64,000 nt of DNA, taken from Pararhodobacter sp. (GTDB lineage: Bacteria > Pseudomonadota > Alphaproteobacteria > Rhodobacterales > Rhodobacteraceae). The position numbers and the translations under genes are program-made. Under the pieces are notes generated by a model that was not told where the DNA came from, ran no database searches, and saw only the letters and a list, made by a program, of their open reading frames with translations. Shown piece by piece: positions 1 to 9,575 of the stretch. Numbering within the stretch: the first letter of the stretch is position 1; each line of letters opens with the position of its first letter. The DNA is taken from NCBI RefSeq assembly GCF_034676545.1, contig NZ_JAUCBZ010000015.1, forward strand, positions 1 to 64,000, in the 5' to 3' direction.

Positions 1-1923
1 TCGATGCACACCTTGCTGCGCAAGATCGAGCTGGCGGGCATGGACCGCAAGACGCAAAAGGGTGGCAAGCCGATTGCCGCCGCCCTGCCCGGCACCGCGC
101 TGGGGATCGGCCTGGAAATCCCGCTGGCCTGTCACCGGATTTTCGCCGCCGACAACGCAAAGGCGCAGATCGGCCTGCCGGAAATCAAGGTCGGCATCTT
201 CCCCGGCGCGGGTGGCACCACCCGTCTGTCGTGGAAGCTGGGCGCGATGGCGGCGGCTCCGCTGCTGTTGGAAGGCAAGATGCTGAACCCCGCCAAAGCC
301 AAGGCGGCGGGCCTCATTGACGAGGTGGTGCCCGCGGCCGAGTTGCAGGCGGCGGCCAAGGCCTGGGTGCTGGGTGCCAAGGACTCGGATCTGGTCAAGC
401 CCTGGGACCAAAAGGGTTACCGGGTTCCCGGTGGCACGCCCTATTCGGCGCCGGGTTTCCCGACTTTCGTCGGCGCATCGGCGATGATCCACGCCCAGAC
501 CTGGGGTGTTTACCCGGCGGCCAAGGCGCTGTTGTCTGCGGTTTATGAAGGGCTGCAAGTGCCGTTCGACACCGCGCTGAAGATCGAAGCGCGCTGGTTC
601 ACCAGCGTGCTGATGAACCCGTCCTCCAGCGCGATGATCCGCAGCCTGTTTGTCAACAAGGGCGCCTTGGAAAAGGGCGCGAACCGCCCCGATGTGCCCG
701 ATGAGACGGTCAAGAAGGTCGGCGTGTTGGGCGCGGGCATGATGGGCGCGGGCATCGCCTATGTCAGCGCGGTTGCGGGCATCGAGGTGGTGTTGCTGGA
801 CAGCAAGATCGAAGCGGCGGAAAAGGGGAAATCCTATTCAACCGGCATTCTCGACAAGGGCATGAAGCGCGGCAAGGTCACCGAGGAGAAGAAGGCGCAG
901 GTTCTGGGCCGGATCAAGACCACGACGGATTACGCGGACCTTGAGGGCTGCGATCTGATCGTCGAGGCGGTGTTCGAGGATCCTGCCGTCAAGGCCGACG
1001 TGACCGCCAAGGCCGAAGCGGTGATCCCGAAAACGGCGATCTTTGCCTCGAACACATCGACGCTGCCAATCACCTCGCTGGCGCAGGCCTCGAAGCGGCC
1101 CGAACAGTTCATCGGCATCCACTTCTTCAGCCCGGTGGACAAGATGCTGCTGGTCGAGATCATCAAGGGCGCACAGACCGGTGAGCGCGCGGTGGCCAAG
1201 TCGCTGGACTTCGTGCGCCAGATCCGCAAGACGCCGATCGTGGTGAACGACGCGCGGTTCTTCTATGCCAACCGCTGCATCATCCCTTATATCAACGAGG
1301 GGATGCGCATGGTCGCCGAGGGCGTCGCACCGCCGCTGGTCGACAATGCCGCGCGGCTGCTGGGCTTCCCGGTGGGTCCGCTGCAACTGGTCGATGAAAC
1401 CTCATTGGATCTGGGCGCGAAAATCGCCAAGGCCACCAAAGCGGCGATGGGCAATGATTACCCCGATGACGCGGTGGATGAGGTGGTGTTCTGGATGGTC
1501 GACAAGGGGCGTCTGGGCCGCAAATCGAACGCCGGGTTCTTTGACTATGACGACAAGGGCAAGCGGCAGGGCTATTGGCCCGGTCTGGCCGAGAAATTCC
1601 CGCGCAAGGCCGTGCAGCCAGAGTTGGACGAGGTGAAAAACCGTCTGATGATGGCGCAGGTGCTGGAGGCCGTGCGGGCGCTGGATGAGGGCGTCCTGGA
1701 AGACATCCGCGAAGGCGACGTCGGCGCGATCCTGGGCTGGGGCTTTGCGCCGTGGTCGGGCGGTCCGTTCAGCTGGCTGGATATCATCGGTGCCAAGCGC
1801 GCGGTGGAAATCTGCGACGGGCTGGAGGCAGAGTTCGGGCCCCGGTTCAAGGCAACGCAGTCGATGCGTGACATGGCCGCGAGCGGCGGTCGTTACTATG
1901 GCAAGGCGGCGAAATCCGCCTGA
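1..1923 (+). CDS. fadJ: 3-hydroxyacyl-CoA dehydrogenase / enoyl-CoA hydratase fusion (FadJ/FadB type), 5' truncated by window edge
   Basis: Bifunctional beta-oxidation enzyme: hydrates trans-2-enoyl-CoA and oxidises the L-3-hydroxyacyl-CoA with NAD+. The reading frame is open from base 1, so the gene starts outside the window; 640 residues are visible and roughly 90-100 N-terminal residues of the hydratase domain are missing. Visible crotonase part ends with the GLPEIKVGIFPGAGGT stretch carrying the catalytic Glu. The dehydrogenase Rossmann motif VGVLGAGMMGAGIA begins near visible residue 239, and the HFFSPV motif with the catalytic His lies near residue 373. The C-terminal 3HCDH domains follow (GFPVGPLQLVDE, GLGRKSNAGFFDY-like region). 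Family members are about 700-735 residues. FadB versus FadJ cannot be decided from sequence alone. A terminator hairpin follows directly. Confidence 0.95.
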   Translation, partial: SMHTLLRKIELAGMDRKTQKGGKPIAAALPGTALGIGLEIPLACHRIFAADNAKAQIGLPEIKVGIFPGAGGTTRLSWKLGAMAAAPLLLEGKMLNPAKAKAAGLIDEVVPAAELQAAAKAWVLGAKDSDLVKPWDQKGYRVPGGTPYSAPGFPTFVGASAMIHAQTWGVYPAAKALLSAVYEGLQVPFDTALKIEARWFTSVLMNPSSSAMIRSLFVNKGALEKGANRPDVPDETVKKVGVLGAGMMGAGIAYVSAVAGIEVVLLDSKIEAAEKGKSYSTGILDKGMKRGKVTEEKKAQVLGRIKTTTDYADLEGCDLIVEAVFEDPAVKADVTAKAEAVIPKTAIFASNTSTLPITSLAQASKRPEQFIGIHFFSPVDKMLLVEIIKGAQTGERAVAKSLDFVRQIRKTPIVVNDARFFYANRCIIPYINEGMRMVAEGVAPPLVDNAARLLGFPVGPLQLVDETSLDLGAKIAKATKAAMGNDYPDDAVDEVVFWMVDKGRLGRKSNAGFFDYDDKGKRQGYWPGLAEKFPRKAVQPELDEVKNRLMMAQVLEAVRALDEGVLEDIREGDVGAILGWGFAPWSGGPFSWLDIIGAKRAVEICDGLEAEFGPRFKATQSMRDMAASGGRYYGKAAKSA

Positions 1924-1948
1924 GCCAAGCCTCTGGCATGAAACGATT

Positions 1949-1983
1949 TCACCCGCCTCGGAGTTTCCGGGGCGGGTGTTTTT
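1949..1983 (+). terminator. Rho-independent terminator after fadJ
   Basis: Stem CCCGCCTCGGA / TCCGGGGCGGG with a 3-base loop, followed by TGTTTTT. It lies 26 bases after the fadJ stop and between two convergent genes. Confidence 0.8.
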
Positions 1984-2004
1984 CAAGGGCAACGGTGGCG
2001 CGGC

Positions 2005-2694
2005 TCAGGCCTGCATCGAGGCGACCAACAAACGACCCTGTGCATACGTCAGGCGCTGATACGCCGTGTGCGAGCCAAGCGTCACGATGTTTTGCGCGCC
2101 TTGGACGTGCTGTTGCTGCGTGGCCGGACAATGCACCAAGGTCGTGCCGTTGGCATAAACGATTTCGTCGCGGGAAAATTCCAGCGTGACTATGGTCATT
2201 TCTCGGGCCGGAGGAACGCGGGTGATGCCGTTGAAACCCTCCAACACGCCGGCGGACACCATGAGGAAAGGATCACCGAACAGCGCCTCGGCCTGATCGC
2301 TTTCGATCAACACGGTTTGGTTGGGCAGCAAAGACATGACCTCACGATTGCCAAGCGCCTTTTTCGGAATGTGCACCGGCCAAACGCTGCGCGGTGCACT
2401 GGTTTGCGCGGTCCACAGGGTGCTGATCCCCACAGCGGTGAGTTTGCGCATCCCGTTGTCGAAGGTCACGACCCGATCCCCGGCGCGAAGATCCTGAACC
2501 GGCTGCCACCCCAATTCCGTGGCGACCAGGGTTCCGGCGATCAATCCCTCGGCGACACCGCCAAAATCACTGCGGCTCAAGGTTGCCTCGTTGCTGTCAG
2601 ATACGCTTCCGGACCACAGATCACTGCGCTCGGAAAATGAATACGGGAGACTACGGCTCCGATTGTTCGTGCTACCAACCCAGCTCTGCAACAT
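2005..2694 (-). CDS. Hint_2-domain protein (Hedgehog/intein fold), 229 aa
   Basis: Contains a Hint-type core, with the stretch GTLVATELGWQPVQDLRAGD near residues 55-75 and a C-terminal His in TLVHCPA. This is the Hint_2 pattern common in Rhodobacterales, usually of unknown role. The residue that would be the nucleophilic Cys of a self-splicing Hint domain is not Cys here (sequence reads EGLIAGTLV), so autoprocessing is unlikely. Start chosen at 2694 because GGAAGGAACGAACA precedes that ATG with good spacing. Two upstream in-frame ATGs (2805 and 2877) would give longer forms, but the one at 2805 has its purine run too close. No signal peptide is obvious. Convergent with fadJ across the terminator. 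Confidence 0.8.
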   Translation of the reverse strand: MLQSWVGSTNNRSRSLPYSFSERSDLWSGSVSDSNEATLSRSDFGGVAEGLIAGTLVATELGWQPVQDLRAGDRVVTFDNGMRKLTAVGISTLWTAQTSAPRSVWPVHIPKKALGNREVMSLLPNQTVLIESDQAEALFGDPFLMVSAGVLEGFNGITRVPPAREMTIVTLEFSRDEIVYANGTTLVHCPATQQQHVQGAQNIVTLGSHTAYQRLTYAQGRLLVASMQA

Positions 2695-2958
2695 TGTTCG
2701 TTCCTTCCGTGGATACGGCCTTTGAATTTCGATAGGTCCATACAACCCCGGCGGTATGGCAAAGACTTGGAAGGTTTGCGGAAAATTGAGGGTATTAATT
2801 TCCATACCCCTCTTAATCTTGCCACAGTGGGGCGCAGAATCCGGTGATCTGGCCGGGTAATGAGGCGGTTTGGCCATGATTGTGCAGCAAGGCGAAACAA
2901 TACCGTTTCAAACTGCATAGCGGCGCGCGGGCAGAGCCGTGTTGTTAACGCGCAGAAT

Positions 2959-3870
2959 TCACGCGCTGCGCGCCGTGATCATCGCGCCGGCGGCGAAAAT
3001 CATCAGCATTCCGACCCCTGCCATGAGGGTGATCGGCTCGCCCCAGAGCACAAAGCTCCAGGCGGCGGATATCGGCAGAATCACATATTCGACGATCGAC
3101 ACCCGGCTTGCCTCGGCCAATTGGTAACCCTTGACCATCAAGCCGATGGCAATCATCGACCCCAGCGCCTGAACGAAGGTCCAGAACAGAAGGCGTTGCG
3201 AGGGCCAGACCCAACCGCGCAGCAAGAACCCGTCCGACCCGGCAAGGGGTTCGGGCCCCCAGATCGCCAAGACGATCAGGCCAACCACCCCCGCCACCCC
3301 CAGCGCCACAAAGAACCCCAGCGTCATGGCTTCGGCGGTTTCGTTGGCGCACCATTCGCGCGTCGCGATATTGCCGAGCGCATAGAAGGCACCGGCGATC
3401 ACCGGCACCAGACTGGCCCAGCCCAGCGGCGATTGCGACCCCGGTTGCAGCACCAACAGCACGCCGACAAAGCCCAGCACCACCGCAATCAGGCGCACCG
3501 GGCCCAACGGGTGCCCATAGACAAAGCGCGTGATCAGCAGCACGAAGATCGGCGCGGTAAACAGCCCCGCAGCGGCCTGCGCCACGGTCAGAAACGCCAG
3601 CGCGCCAAAGTAGATCAGGATCGCAACGCCATGCAGCGCCGACCGCCCGGCCAGGGCACGCAGGTTGACCGGCCGCAGCCGCAGGCGAAATGGCACCACG
3701 GCCAACGCCATCAAGACAAAGGCCATCGCGCTGCGCAGGGCTTGGAATTGCCACAACCCGGCCTCGGCGGCGATCACGCGGACGAAATTATCCGTGAAGC
3801 CAATCAGAAGCGCATAGCCCAAAATGGCCAGCGACGCAGCCGGCAGCCGGTTCGGTGGTGCGGTTCTCAT
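2959..3870 (-). CDS. EamA/DMT-family membrane transporter, 303 aa
   Basis: Hydrophobic protein with about ten predicted membrane helices arranged as two EamA repeats (first half from FVLMALAVVPF through FVGVLLVLQPGS, second half from GWASLVPVIAGAF onward). It belongs to the drug/metabolite transporter superfamily, probably exporting a small metabolite; the substrate cannot be read from sequence. Start at 3870 is supported by AAGGG eight bases upstream; an ATG at 3897 would add nine residues. Divergent from the acyl-CoA ligase at 3952, so the 81-base gap must hold both promoters. Confidence 0.85.
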   Translation of the reverse strand: MRTAPPNRLPAASLAILGYALLIGFTDNFVRVIAAEAGLWQFQALRSAMAFVLMALAVVPFRLRLRPVNLRALAGRSALHGVAILIYFGALAFLTVAQAAAGLFTAPIFVLLITRFVYGHPLGPVRLIAVVLGFVGVLLVLQPGSQSPLGWASLVPVIAGAFYALGNIATREWCANETAEAMTLGFFVALGVAGVVGLIVLAIWGPEPLAGSDGFLLRGWVWPSQRLLFWTFVQALGSMIAIGLMVKGYQLAEASRVSIVEYVILPISAAWSFVLWGEPITLMAGVGMLMIFAAGAMITARSA

Positions 3871-3951
3871 GCGAAAGACCCTTTTCGGCGGCATCATTCA
3901 CCGCCACTATGGGCAATCAGAACAAGGCGCAATTTTCAAGAGGTGCTTACG

Positions 3952-5574
3952 ATGGGTTGGCTGGCTGACGAATCTGGACTGGAGAAGAACGCAGCGAATT
4001 ATGTGCCGCTCACGCCCTTGTCGCACCTTCGCCGCGCTGCGGATATTTTTGCCACCCGTGAAGCCCTGGTCTATGGCGATCAACGCTGGACCTATGCCGA
4101 GTATCACGCGCGGGTGTCACGGCTGGCCTCGGGGTTGGCGGGGCTGGGGATCAAACCGGGCGACGTGGTGGCCTCGCTTTTGCCCAACGTTCCCAGCCAT
4201 GCCGAGGCGCATTTCGGCGTGCCCGCCTGCGGCGCGGTGCTGAATGCGATCAACACGCGGCTGGATCTGGATACGGTCGCCTATATCTTCGAGCATGGCG
4301 GGGCCAAGGCGGCGCTGGTTGACAGCAGCCTGATCGACCTGGCCGAGCGCGCCTGTGTGGTCATCGGCGGCGGGCCGAAGCTGATCGAGGTGCCGGACCC
4401 GCAGGCCGGGGTGCCCGCCAGCGGGCGGCATCTGACCTATGAGGAACTGCTGGCGTCCGGCGATCCGGCCTTCGACTGGATCATGCCGCAGGATGAATGG
4501 GAATCGCTGGCGCTGAATTATACCAGCGGCACGACCGGGCGGCCCAAGGGCGTGGTCTATCACCATCGCGGCGCCTATCTGAGCACGCTGGGCACGCCGA
4601 TCTCCTGGCGCATGACGCTGTATCCGCGCTATCTGACCATCGTGCCGATGTTCCATTGCAATGCGTGGTGTCACCCGTGGATGATCCCGGCACTGGGCGG
4701 CGCAATCATCTGTCTGCGCGAGATAACCGCAAAAGGCGTGTATCATGCGATTGCCGTGGACGGGGCCACGCATTTCGGCGGTGCGCCGATTGTCTTGCAG
4801 ACGCTGATCAACGCCAAGGACGCCGACCGGCTGCCGTTCGATCATATCGTCGAAGTGTTCACCGCCGGCTCGCCGCCACCCGCCGCGACGCTGGCCGCGA
4901 TCGAGCCACTGGGCTTCAATGTAACGCAAGTCTACGGGCTGACCGAGACCTATGGCCCGGCCACCGAATGCACCTGGAACGAGGATTTCGACGCCCTGCC
5001 GCAAGACGAGCGCGCCGCGGTCAAGGCGCGCACCGGGGTGTTGATGCCCTTCATGGAGCGGATCACCGTCATGGATGAGCAGATGCAGGATGTGCCGCGC
5101 GATGCTGTCGCCCTGGGCGAGATCATGCATCGCGGCAATGGCGTGATGAAGGGCTATTTCCGCAACCCCGAGGCCACGGCCGAGGCATTCAAGGGCGGGT
5201 ATTTCCACTCGGGCGACATCGCGTATGTGCACGAGGACGGCTATATCAAACTGGCCGACCGCTCGAAGGATATCATCATCTCGGGCGGCGAGAATGTCAG
5301 TTCGGTCGAGGTCGAGGGCGCGTTGATGCATCACCCGGCGGTGGCGCTGGCGGCCGTGGTGGCCAAGCCCGATGACAAGTGGGGCGAGGTGCCTTGCGCG
5401 TTTGTCGAGTTGAAAGACGGGCATCAGGCCACCGCCGAGGAGCTGATCACCTTTTGCCGCGCGCGGCTGGCCGGGTTCAAGACGCCGAAGCTGGTGGTAT
5501 TCCATGAGTTGCCCAAAACCTCGACCGGAAAGATCCAGAAGTTCGAATTGCGGGTGCTGGCCAAGTCCTTGTGA
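3952..5574 (+). CDS. AMP-forming acyl-CoA synthetase, 540 aa
   Basis: ANL-superfamily ligase that activates a carboxylic acid to acyl-AMP and then acyl-CoA. Motifs seen: the P-loop-like YTSGTTGRPKGVVYHHRG near residues 183-200, YGLTETYGP (A5-type motif), YFHSGDIA, and the C-terminal catalytic lysine context PKTSTGKIQKFEL near the end. Closest in flavour to medium/long-chain fatty-acyl-CoA ligases; the exact substrate is not determinable. The open frame runs far upstream (to 2860) but that extension is antisense to the DMT gene and low-complexity. The true start is the ATG at 3952 behind AAGAGGTGCTTACG. Its position near fadJ suggests fatty-acid catabolism. Confidence 0.92.
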   Translation: MGWLADESGLEKNAANYVPLTPLSHLRRAADIFATREALVYGDQRWTYAEYHARVSRLASGLAGLGIKPGDVVASLLPNVPSHAEAHFGVPACGAVLNAINTRLDLDTVAYIFEHGGAKAALVDSSLIDLAERACVVIGGGPKLIEVPDPQAGVPASGRHLTYEELLASGDPAFDWIMPQDEWESLALNYTSGTTGRPKGVVYHHRGAYLSTLGTPISWRMTLYPRYLTIVPMFHCNAWCHPWMIPALGGAIICLREITAKGVYHAIAVDGATHFGGAPIVLQTLINAKDADRLPFDHIVEVFTAGSPPPAATLAAIEPLGFNVTQVYGLTETYGPATECTWNEDFDALPQDERAAVKARTGVLMPFMERITVMDEQMQDVPRDAVALGEIMHRGNGVMKGYFRNPEATAEAFKGGYFHSGDIAYVHEDGYIKLADRSKDIIISGGENVSSVEVEGALMHHPAVALAAVVAKPDDKWGEVPCAFVELKDGHQATAEELITFCRARLAGFKTPKLVVFHELPKTSTGKIQKFELRVLAKSL

Positions 5575-5656
5575 TCCTGCACCCACTGGCGGCACGATGC
5601 AGGTTGGACTAGCATAGGAAAAATTGCCGAGGCAAATCCGAGCGGACCTTGAAGGC

Positions 5657-6682
5657 ATGACAGCACTGGATAAATACGCGCGCCTTGAGGGGTCCGGCGT
5701 TTGGCGCGAAGGGCCGGACGCCCAGCGTCGTGATGTCGTGGTGTCCCTGGGCGATGCCAGCCTGATGATCGCGGACGAGCGGTCCGGCGTCATGCTGAGC
5801 CATTGGTCGCTGCCCGCGGTCCAACGCCTGAACCGCGGCAGCCGACCGGCCGTTTTCGCGCCCAGTTCAGACCGCGATGGCGAAACGCTGGAAATCGACG
5901 AGGCGCTGGTGATCGAGGCGCTCGATACCATCCGCGCGGCGCTCGACCCGAAGCAGCCGTTGCGGCGCTTGCGGCTGTCCTTGGCGGCGGGGGCGGCGGT
6001 GCTGACGCTTGCCGGGCTTTACTGGTTGCCGCAGATTCTGGTGGACCGCACCGCGGTTTCGGTGCCGCCCGCGATGCGCGCGCAGATTGGCAGAACCGCG
6101 CTGGACAGCCTGTTCCTGTCGGCGGCGGGGGAGCGCATTTGCGCGGATCCCGAGGGTCGGCAGGTGATGGCCACGCTGCGCAACCGGGTCTTGGGCAATG
6201 ACTGGCGGGTTAGTGTCATCGCCGGGGTGCCGGGGTTTGAGACCGCGCATCTGCCGGGGCGGTTGATGGTCCTGGGCCAAGAGCTTGTCGAGCGGCTGGA
6301 CTCGGCGGAATCGCTGGCGGGCTGGATGCTGGCCGAGGCTTTGGCGGCGGACGCCCACGACCCGTTGCTGGACGCGCTGCATTACGCGGGTATCCGCGCG
6401 ACCTTTACGCTGATGACCACGGGCACGATGCTGGATGGCGCGCTGTCGGGCTATGCGGCGCAGAAATTCCGCGTGCCCAGCCCGATCCCGACCGCCCAGG
6501 ATATTGGGGCGCGTTTCGACGAAATCGGCCAATCCCCGACCGCCTATGCGCTGTCCTTGCCGCCGCGCGCCGCGGGGTTGGCGGCGTCCCTGGCGGCGCA
6601 CACCGTGCCCGCCGACCGCCAGTCGGAACAATTGCTCAGCGATGGCGAATGGCTGACCTTGCAGGAAATCTGTTCGAACTGA
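5657..6682 (+). CDS. Membrane protein with degenerate peptidase M48-like domain, 341 aa
   Basis: Residues 1-105 are a cytoplasmic-looking N-terminal region of unrecognised family (starts MTALDKYARLEGSG). One membrane helix lies at about residues 107-125 (LSLAAGAAVLTLAGLYWLPQIL). From residue 185 the layout copies an M48 zinc peptidase: VSVIAGVPGFETAHLPGRLM, then LVERLDSAESLAGWMLAEAL. In active M48 enzymes the last part holds HExxH (consensus ELAxVLAHEIAH), but here it reads AEALA (residues 226-230), so both zinc-binding His and the catalytic Glu context are gone. I infer a non-catalytic M48-like protein, perhaps a scaffold or inhibitor. Start at 5657 rather than 5624 because the protein-like sequence begins there. 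Followed by a bidirectional terminator. Confidence 0.7.
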   Translation: MTALDKYARLEGSGVWREGPDAQRRDVVVSLGDASLMIADERSGVMLSHWSLPAVQRLNRGSRPAVFAPSSDRDGETLEIDEALVIEALDTIRAALDPKQPLRRLRLSLAAGAAVLTLAGLYWLPQILVDRTAVSVPPAMRAQIGRTALDSLFLSAAGERICADPEGRQVMATLRNRVLGNDWRVSVIAGVPGFETAHLPGRLMVLGQELVERLDSAESLAGWMLAEALAADAHDPLLDALHYAGIRATFTLMTTGTMLDGALSGYAAQKFRVPSPIPTAQDIGARFDEIGQSPTAYALSLPPRAAGLAASLAAHTVPADRQSEQLLSDGEWLTLQEICSN

Positions 6683-6703
6683 ACGCCCGCAGGGTGGCCA
6701 AGG

Positions 6704-6738
6704 AAAAAGCCCCCGGTCGCAAAACCGGAGGCTTTTTT
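6704..6738. terminator. Bidirectional terminator between convergent genes
   Basis: AAAAAGCCCCCGGT / ACCGGAGGCTTTTTT with one internal mismatch and a loop of CGCAAA; T-rich on both strands. It lies between the M48-like gene and the SPOR gene, which run toward each other. Confidence 0.85.
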
Positions 6739-6756
6739 GTGTGTCTGGCGGTCGAG

Positions 6757-7851
6757 TTAGCGGATGAACGCGTCCGAATAGCCCATCGCCCGGGCGCGGC
6801 CCAATGCGGCATTCAGCTCAGCCTGCGAGTGGAACGGCCCGGCCAGCACAACTTGCAACGGACGCCCGCCATTCGAGGTGCTGCCGGTCGCAACGGGCAT
6901 CCCCGAGGACTGCAAGCGGCTGATCGCGGTCTGCACATTGCTGCGCTCGCGATAGGTGCCGACCTGTACATATTGGCCGTTGCTCATGCGGCCCCCATTG
7001 GCGGCGACGCTTGGCTGATGCGCGGTGACGCCCGCCGTGGTGCCCATGGTCGACACCGTGGCGCGTGGCGCGCTTGGTGCGGGCGCCGCCGGGCGCTGAT
7101 GCGACGCGCCGTTCAGATAGGGTTCGGGCCAGCGCGGTGCGTAGGCCGGGGGCAGCATGTAGACGTTGTTGTTGGGCGCCGGGTACGGATTGGCACCGTT
7201 CCAAGGCTCCCACACGCCACCACGCGGCGACTGCTCACGCAGCGCATCGGCGGGGTGAACCGCCTGCGGGCCACAGCGCAGCGGCAGGTCGGGGCTCGCG
7301 GGCGATGGGACCGCGTACATCTGGCTGTGTGGGCTGTAGTGCGTGCAGGGCGACGGGCCGGTGCGGTCCGCAAAGCTCCAACGGCGATCCAAGGCACCGG
7401 CTTGGGCCTGGTACACGCGGGCCGGCGCTTGGGCGCGTACGGTCGGGCGGCTGGTTTCTGGTGGCACGGAATAGGGCGAGCCTGACGACGCGGCGGCTTG
7501 CGTCGGCGCGACGACAACACGCGGCGCGGAGGCGACGGCGCGTGCCGCCGGGGCGCGCACGGTCACAGGCGCTGGCAGAACCGGCGCGGCCTGCGCAACG
7601 GCGGCAGCACCCGACGGCAGGCTGGCGGAGAAGCCACACATCGGGCGGCGATCATCGCCATAGCGCGGCACCCAGGTCGTATTTCCGTTGAAGCCGGCGC
7701 GCACGAAAACGCAGCCATTGCTGTCGACATATTGTGACGCGGTGTAGCTGGCTGGCGGGGTCTCGGCCGGGGTCCGGCCGGACTGCGCCTGTGCCGCCAC
7801 AACCGATGCGGCCAATAGGACCGCGGCGGTCGAGAAGAGCTTGGCAACCAT
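6757..7851 (-). CDS. SPOR-domain exported protein, 364 aa
   Basis: N-terminal signal peptide (MVAKLFSTAAVLLAASVVAA, cleavage probably after AQAQ). The next part contains two Cys (SNGCVFVRAG and RPMCGFSA) that could form a disulfide. A long Ala/Pro/Val-rich low-complexity linker follows. The C-terminal 75 residues form a SPOR repeat domain (QYVQVGTYRERSNVQTAI, then RPLQVVLAGPF). SPOR domains bind denuded peptidoglycan glycan strands, often at the division septum. I infer a periplasmic peptidoglycan-associated protein. Start is the ATG at 7851; the gene stands alone between a terminator and upp. Confidence 0.88.
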   Translation of the reverse strand: MVAKLFSTAAVLLAASVVAAQAQSGRTPAETPPASYTASQYVDSNGCVFVRAGFNGNTTWVPRYGDDRRPMCGFSASLPSGAAAVAQAAPVLPAPVTVRAPAARAVASAPRVVVAPTQAAASSGSPYSVPPETSRPTVRAQAPARVYQAQAGALDRRWSFADRTGPSPCTHYSPHSQMYAVPSPASPDLPLRCGPQAVHPADALREQSPRGGVWEPWNGANPYPAPNNNVYMLPPAYAPRWPEPYLNGASHQRPAAPAPSAPRATVSTMGTTAGVTAHQPSVAANGGRMSNGQYVQVGTYRERSNVQTAISRLQSSGMPVATGSTSNGGRPLQVVLAGPFHSQAELNAALGRARAMGYSDAFIR

Positions 7852-7921
7852 TATAATTCCCCCTGGTGACTCTTTTCAAGAATGCAACGCCAAGTCTGTC
7901 GAGTAAAGCCTTAACTTTCGG

Positions 7922-8569
7922 TTACTTGGTGCCAAACATCCGGTCGCCCGCATCGCCAAGACCCGGTACAATATACCCGTGGTCGTTCAGACACTCATCC
8001 AGCGAGGCGGTGACCACCCGCACATCCGGGTGCGCCTCTTGCATCCGGGCCACGCCTTCCGGGGCCGCCAACAGGCACAGGAAAATGATTTTCTTCGCAC
8101 CCGCTGCCTTGAGCAGATCAATCGCCGCAACCGAGGAATTCCCCGTCGCCAGCATCGGATCGACGACAATCGTCCAGCGATCCTCCAGCTCGGCGGGCAA
8201 TTTGCAATAATATTGCACGGGTTGCAGCGTCTCGGGATCGCGGTAGAGCCCGACGAAGCCGACGCGCGCCGCCGGAACCAGCTCCAGGATGCCATCCAGC
8301 AGACCGTTGCCCGCCCGCAGGATCGAGATCAGCGCCAGCTTGCGCCCCTCGAGCACCGGCGCGTCCCATTCGCACAGCGGCGTCTGAATGCGCTCGGTGG
8401 TCATCGGCAGGTCGCGCGTCACCTCATAGGCCAGCAGCATCGAAATCTCGCGCAGCAACTGGCGGAATTTCGAGGTCGAGGTGTCCACCCGCCGCATGAT
8501 GCTGAGTTTATGGCTCACCAGCGGGTGATTGACGATGGTCAGGTGGTCGGTGGTGATGTTCTCTGTCAT
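7922..8569 (-). CDS. upp: Uracil phosphoribosyltransferase, 215 aa
   Basis: Converts uracil + PRPP to UMP in pyrimidine salvage. The PRPP-binding loop [12 protein letters not shown] lies at residues 135-146 and the family C-terminal motif [13 protein letters not shown] at residues 203-215. [12 protein letters not shown] (82-93) is the flexible-loop region. Length fits the family (about 208-215). Its ATG overlaps the add stop codon by four bases (ATGA), making it the last gene of the leftward cdd-deoA-deoB-add-upp operon. It would use uracil released by DeoA and deaminated products from Cdd. Confidence 0.97.
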   Translation of the reverse strand: MTENITTDHLTIVNHPLVSHKLSIMRRVDTSTSKFRQLLREISMLLAYEVTRDLPMTTERIQTPLCEWDAPVLEGRKLALISILRAGNGLLDGILELVPAARVGFVGLYRDPETLQPVQYYCKLPAELEDRWTIVVDPMLATGNSSVAAIDLLKAAGAKKIIFLCLLAAPEGVARMQEAHPDVRVVTASLDECLNDHGYIVPGLGDAGDRMFGTK

Positions 8570-9564
8570 GCGCGGCCCTCGATGATCTTCAGTTTTTGCT
8601 GTCGTGTTGCGTCGTCGCAGAAGGCGGCACGCATTGCGTCGGCGTTGATGGCGCGGAAATCGTCCTCTGTCCAGCCAAAGGTCTGGGCGAGGTCCTCGTA
8701 TTCCTTGACCAGCGTGGTGTGAAAGAACGGCGGATCGTCGGTGGAGATGGTGACGATCACCTCACGGTTGCGCAGCCGGTCGATCGGATGTTTGGCAAGG
8801 CTTGGGTAGACGCCCAGCGTGACGTTGGACCCGGGGCAGACCTCGAGCGTGATGCGGTTCTCGGCGAGGCGATCCACCAGCGCCGGGTCGTCGATGGATT
8901 GCACGCCGTGGCCGATCCGTTCGACCTTGAGGTGATCGAGCGCGTCGCTGACGCTTTGCGCCCCGCCCCATTCGCCGGCATGGGCGGTCAACCGGAGCCC
9001 CGCCTCGCGCGCGCAGTCAAAGGCCCAGGTGAAATCGCGCGGGTGATATTGGTTTTCATCGCCGGCAATGCCGAAACCGGTGATGAAGTCGCCGACGGTT
9101 TCCGCCGCACACAGGGCAATGGGGCGGGCCTTTTCGGGGCCGAAATGGCGGATCGGGGTGATGATGCCGCGCAGCGTGATGCCCATGGTGCGCTCGGCCT
9201 CTAGCGCGGCGTCGTGGATCGCGTGCAGGTATTCGCGCCACGCGACCAGATCGCCACCGCCGCAGAAATCAGGCGAGACAAAGGTTTCCGCGTAGATCAC
9301 GCCGTCTCTGGCGCGGTCTTCCAGCACCGCTAGCGTCAGGCGGCGGAAATCCTCGGGCGTTTGCAAAGTGGTGCAGGCGGCTTCGTAGACGTCGAGGAAA
9401 TGCACGAAATCGCGAAACTTGTAGCCGCCGTTCTCGTCAAAGATCTTGGCGATGTCGATATTCTTCTCTTTCGACAATCCCCGAATAAAGGCGGGTGGGG
9501 CCGCGCCCTCAAGGTGCAGGTGCAGTTCGGCCTTGGGCAGCGCGGGGTCGATGCGTTCGCTCAT
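8566..9564 (-). CDS. add: Adenosine deaminase, 332 aa
   Basis: Zinc-dependent amidohydrolase converting (deoxy)adenosine to (deoxy)inosine. Metal ligands are visible in LHLHLEG (His15, His17), in [10 protein letters not shown] (His plus catalytic Glu), and in TISTDDPPF (Asp pair); the catalytic His is in [10 protein letters not shown]. Length matches the family (330-345). Adenine deaminases share this fold, so adenine as substrate is not excluded, but the operon of nucleoside-salvage genes favours adenosine. Starts 12 bases downstream of the deoB stop and overlaps upp by four bases, so translational coupling is likely. Confidence 0.9.
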   Translation of the reverse strand: MSERIDPALPKAELHLHLEGAAPPAFIRGLSKEKNIDIAKIFDENGGYKFRDFVHFLDVYEAACTTLQTPEDFRRLTLAVLEDRARDGVIYAETFVSPDFCGGGDLVAWREYLHAIHDAALEAERTMGITLRGIITPIRHFGPEKARPIALCAAETVGDFITGFGIAGDENQYHPRDFTWAFDCAREAGLRLTAHAGEWGGAQSVSDALDHLKVERIGHGVQSIDDPALVDRLAENRITLEVCPGSNVTLGVYPSLAKHPIDRLRNREVIVTISTDDPPFFHTTLVKEYEDLAQTFGWTEDDFRAINADAMRAAFCDDATRQQKLKIIEGRA

Positions 9565-9575
9565 CGGGTGCTCCG

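Noticed and set aside
2860..3951. 364-codon N-terminal extension of the acyl-CoA ligase
   Set aside because: Overlaps the DMT transporter on the other strand, is low-complexity, and the ATG at 3952 has its own ribosome site and a family-typical N-terminus.
4117..5931. 604-codon open frame on the minus strand
   Set aside because: Antisense to the acyl-CoA ligase; no domain, no ribosome site, composition typical of a shadow frame.
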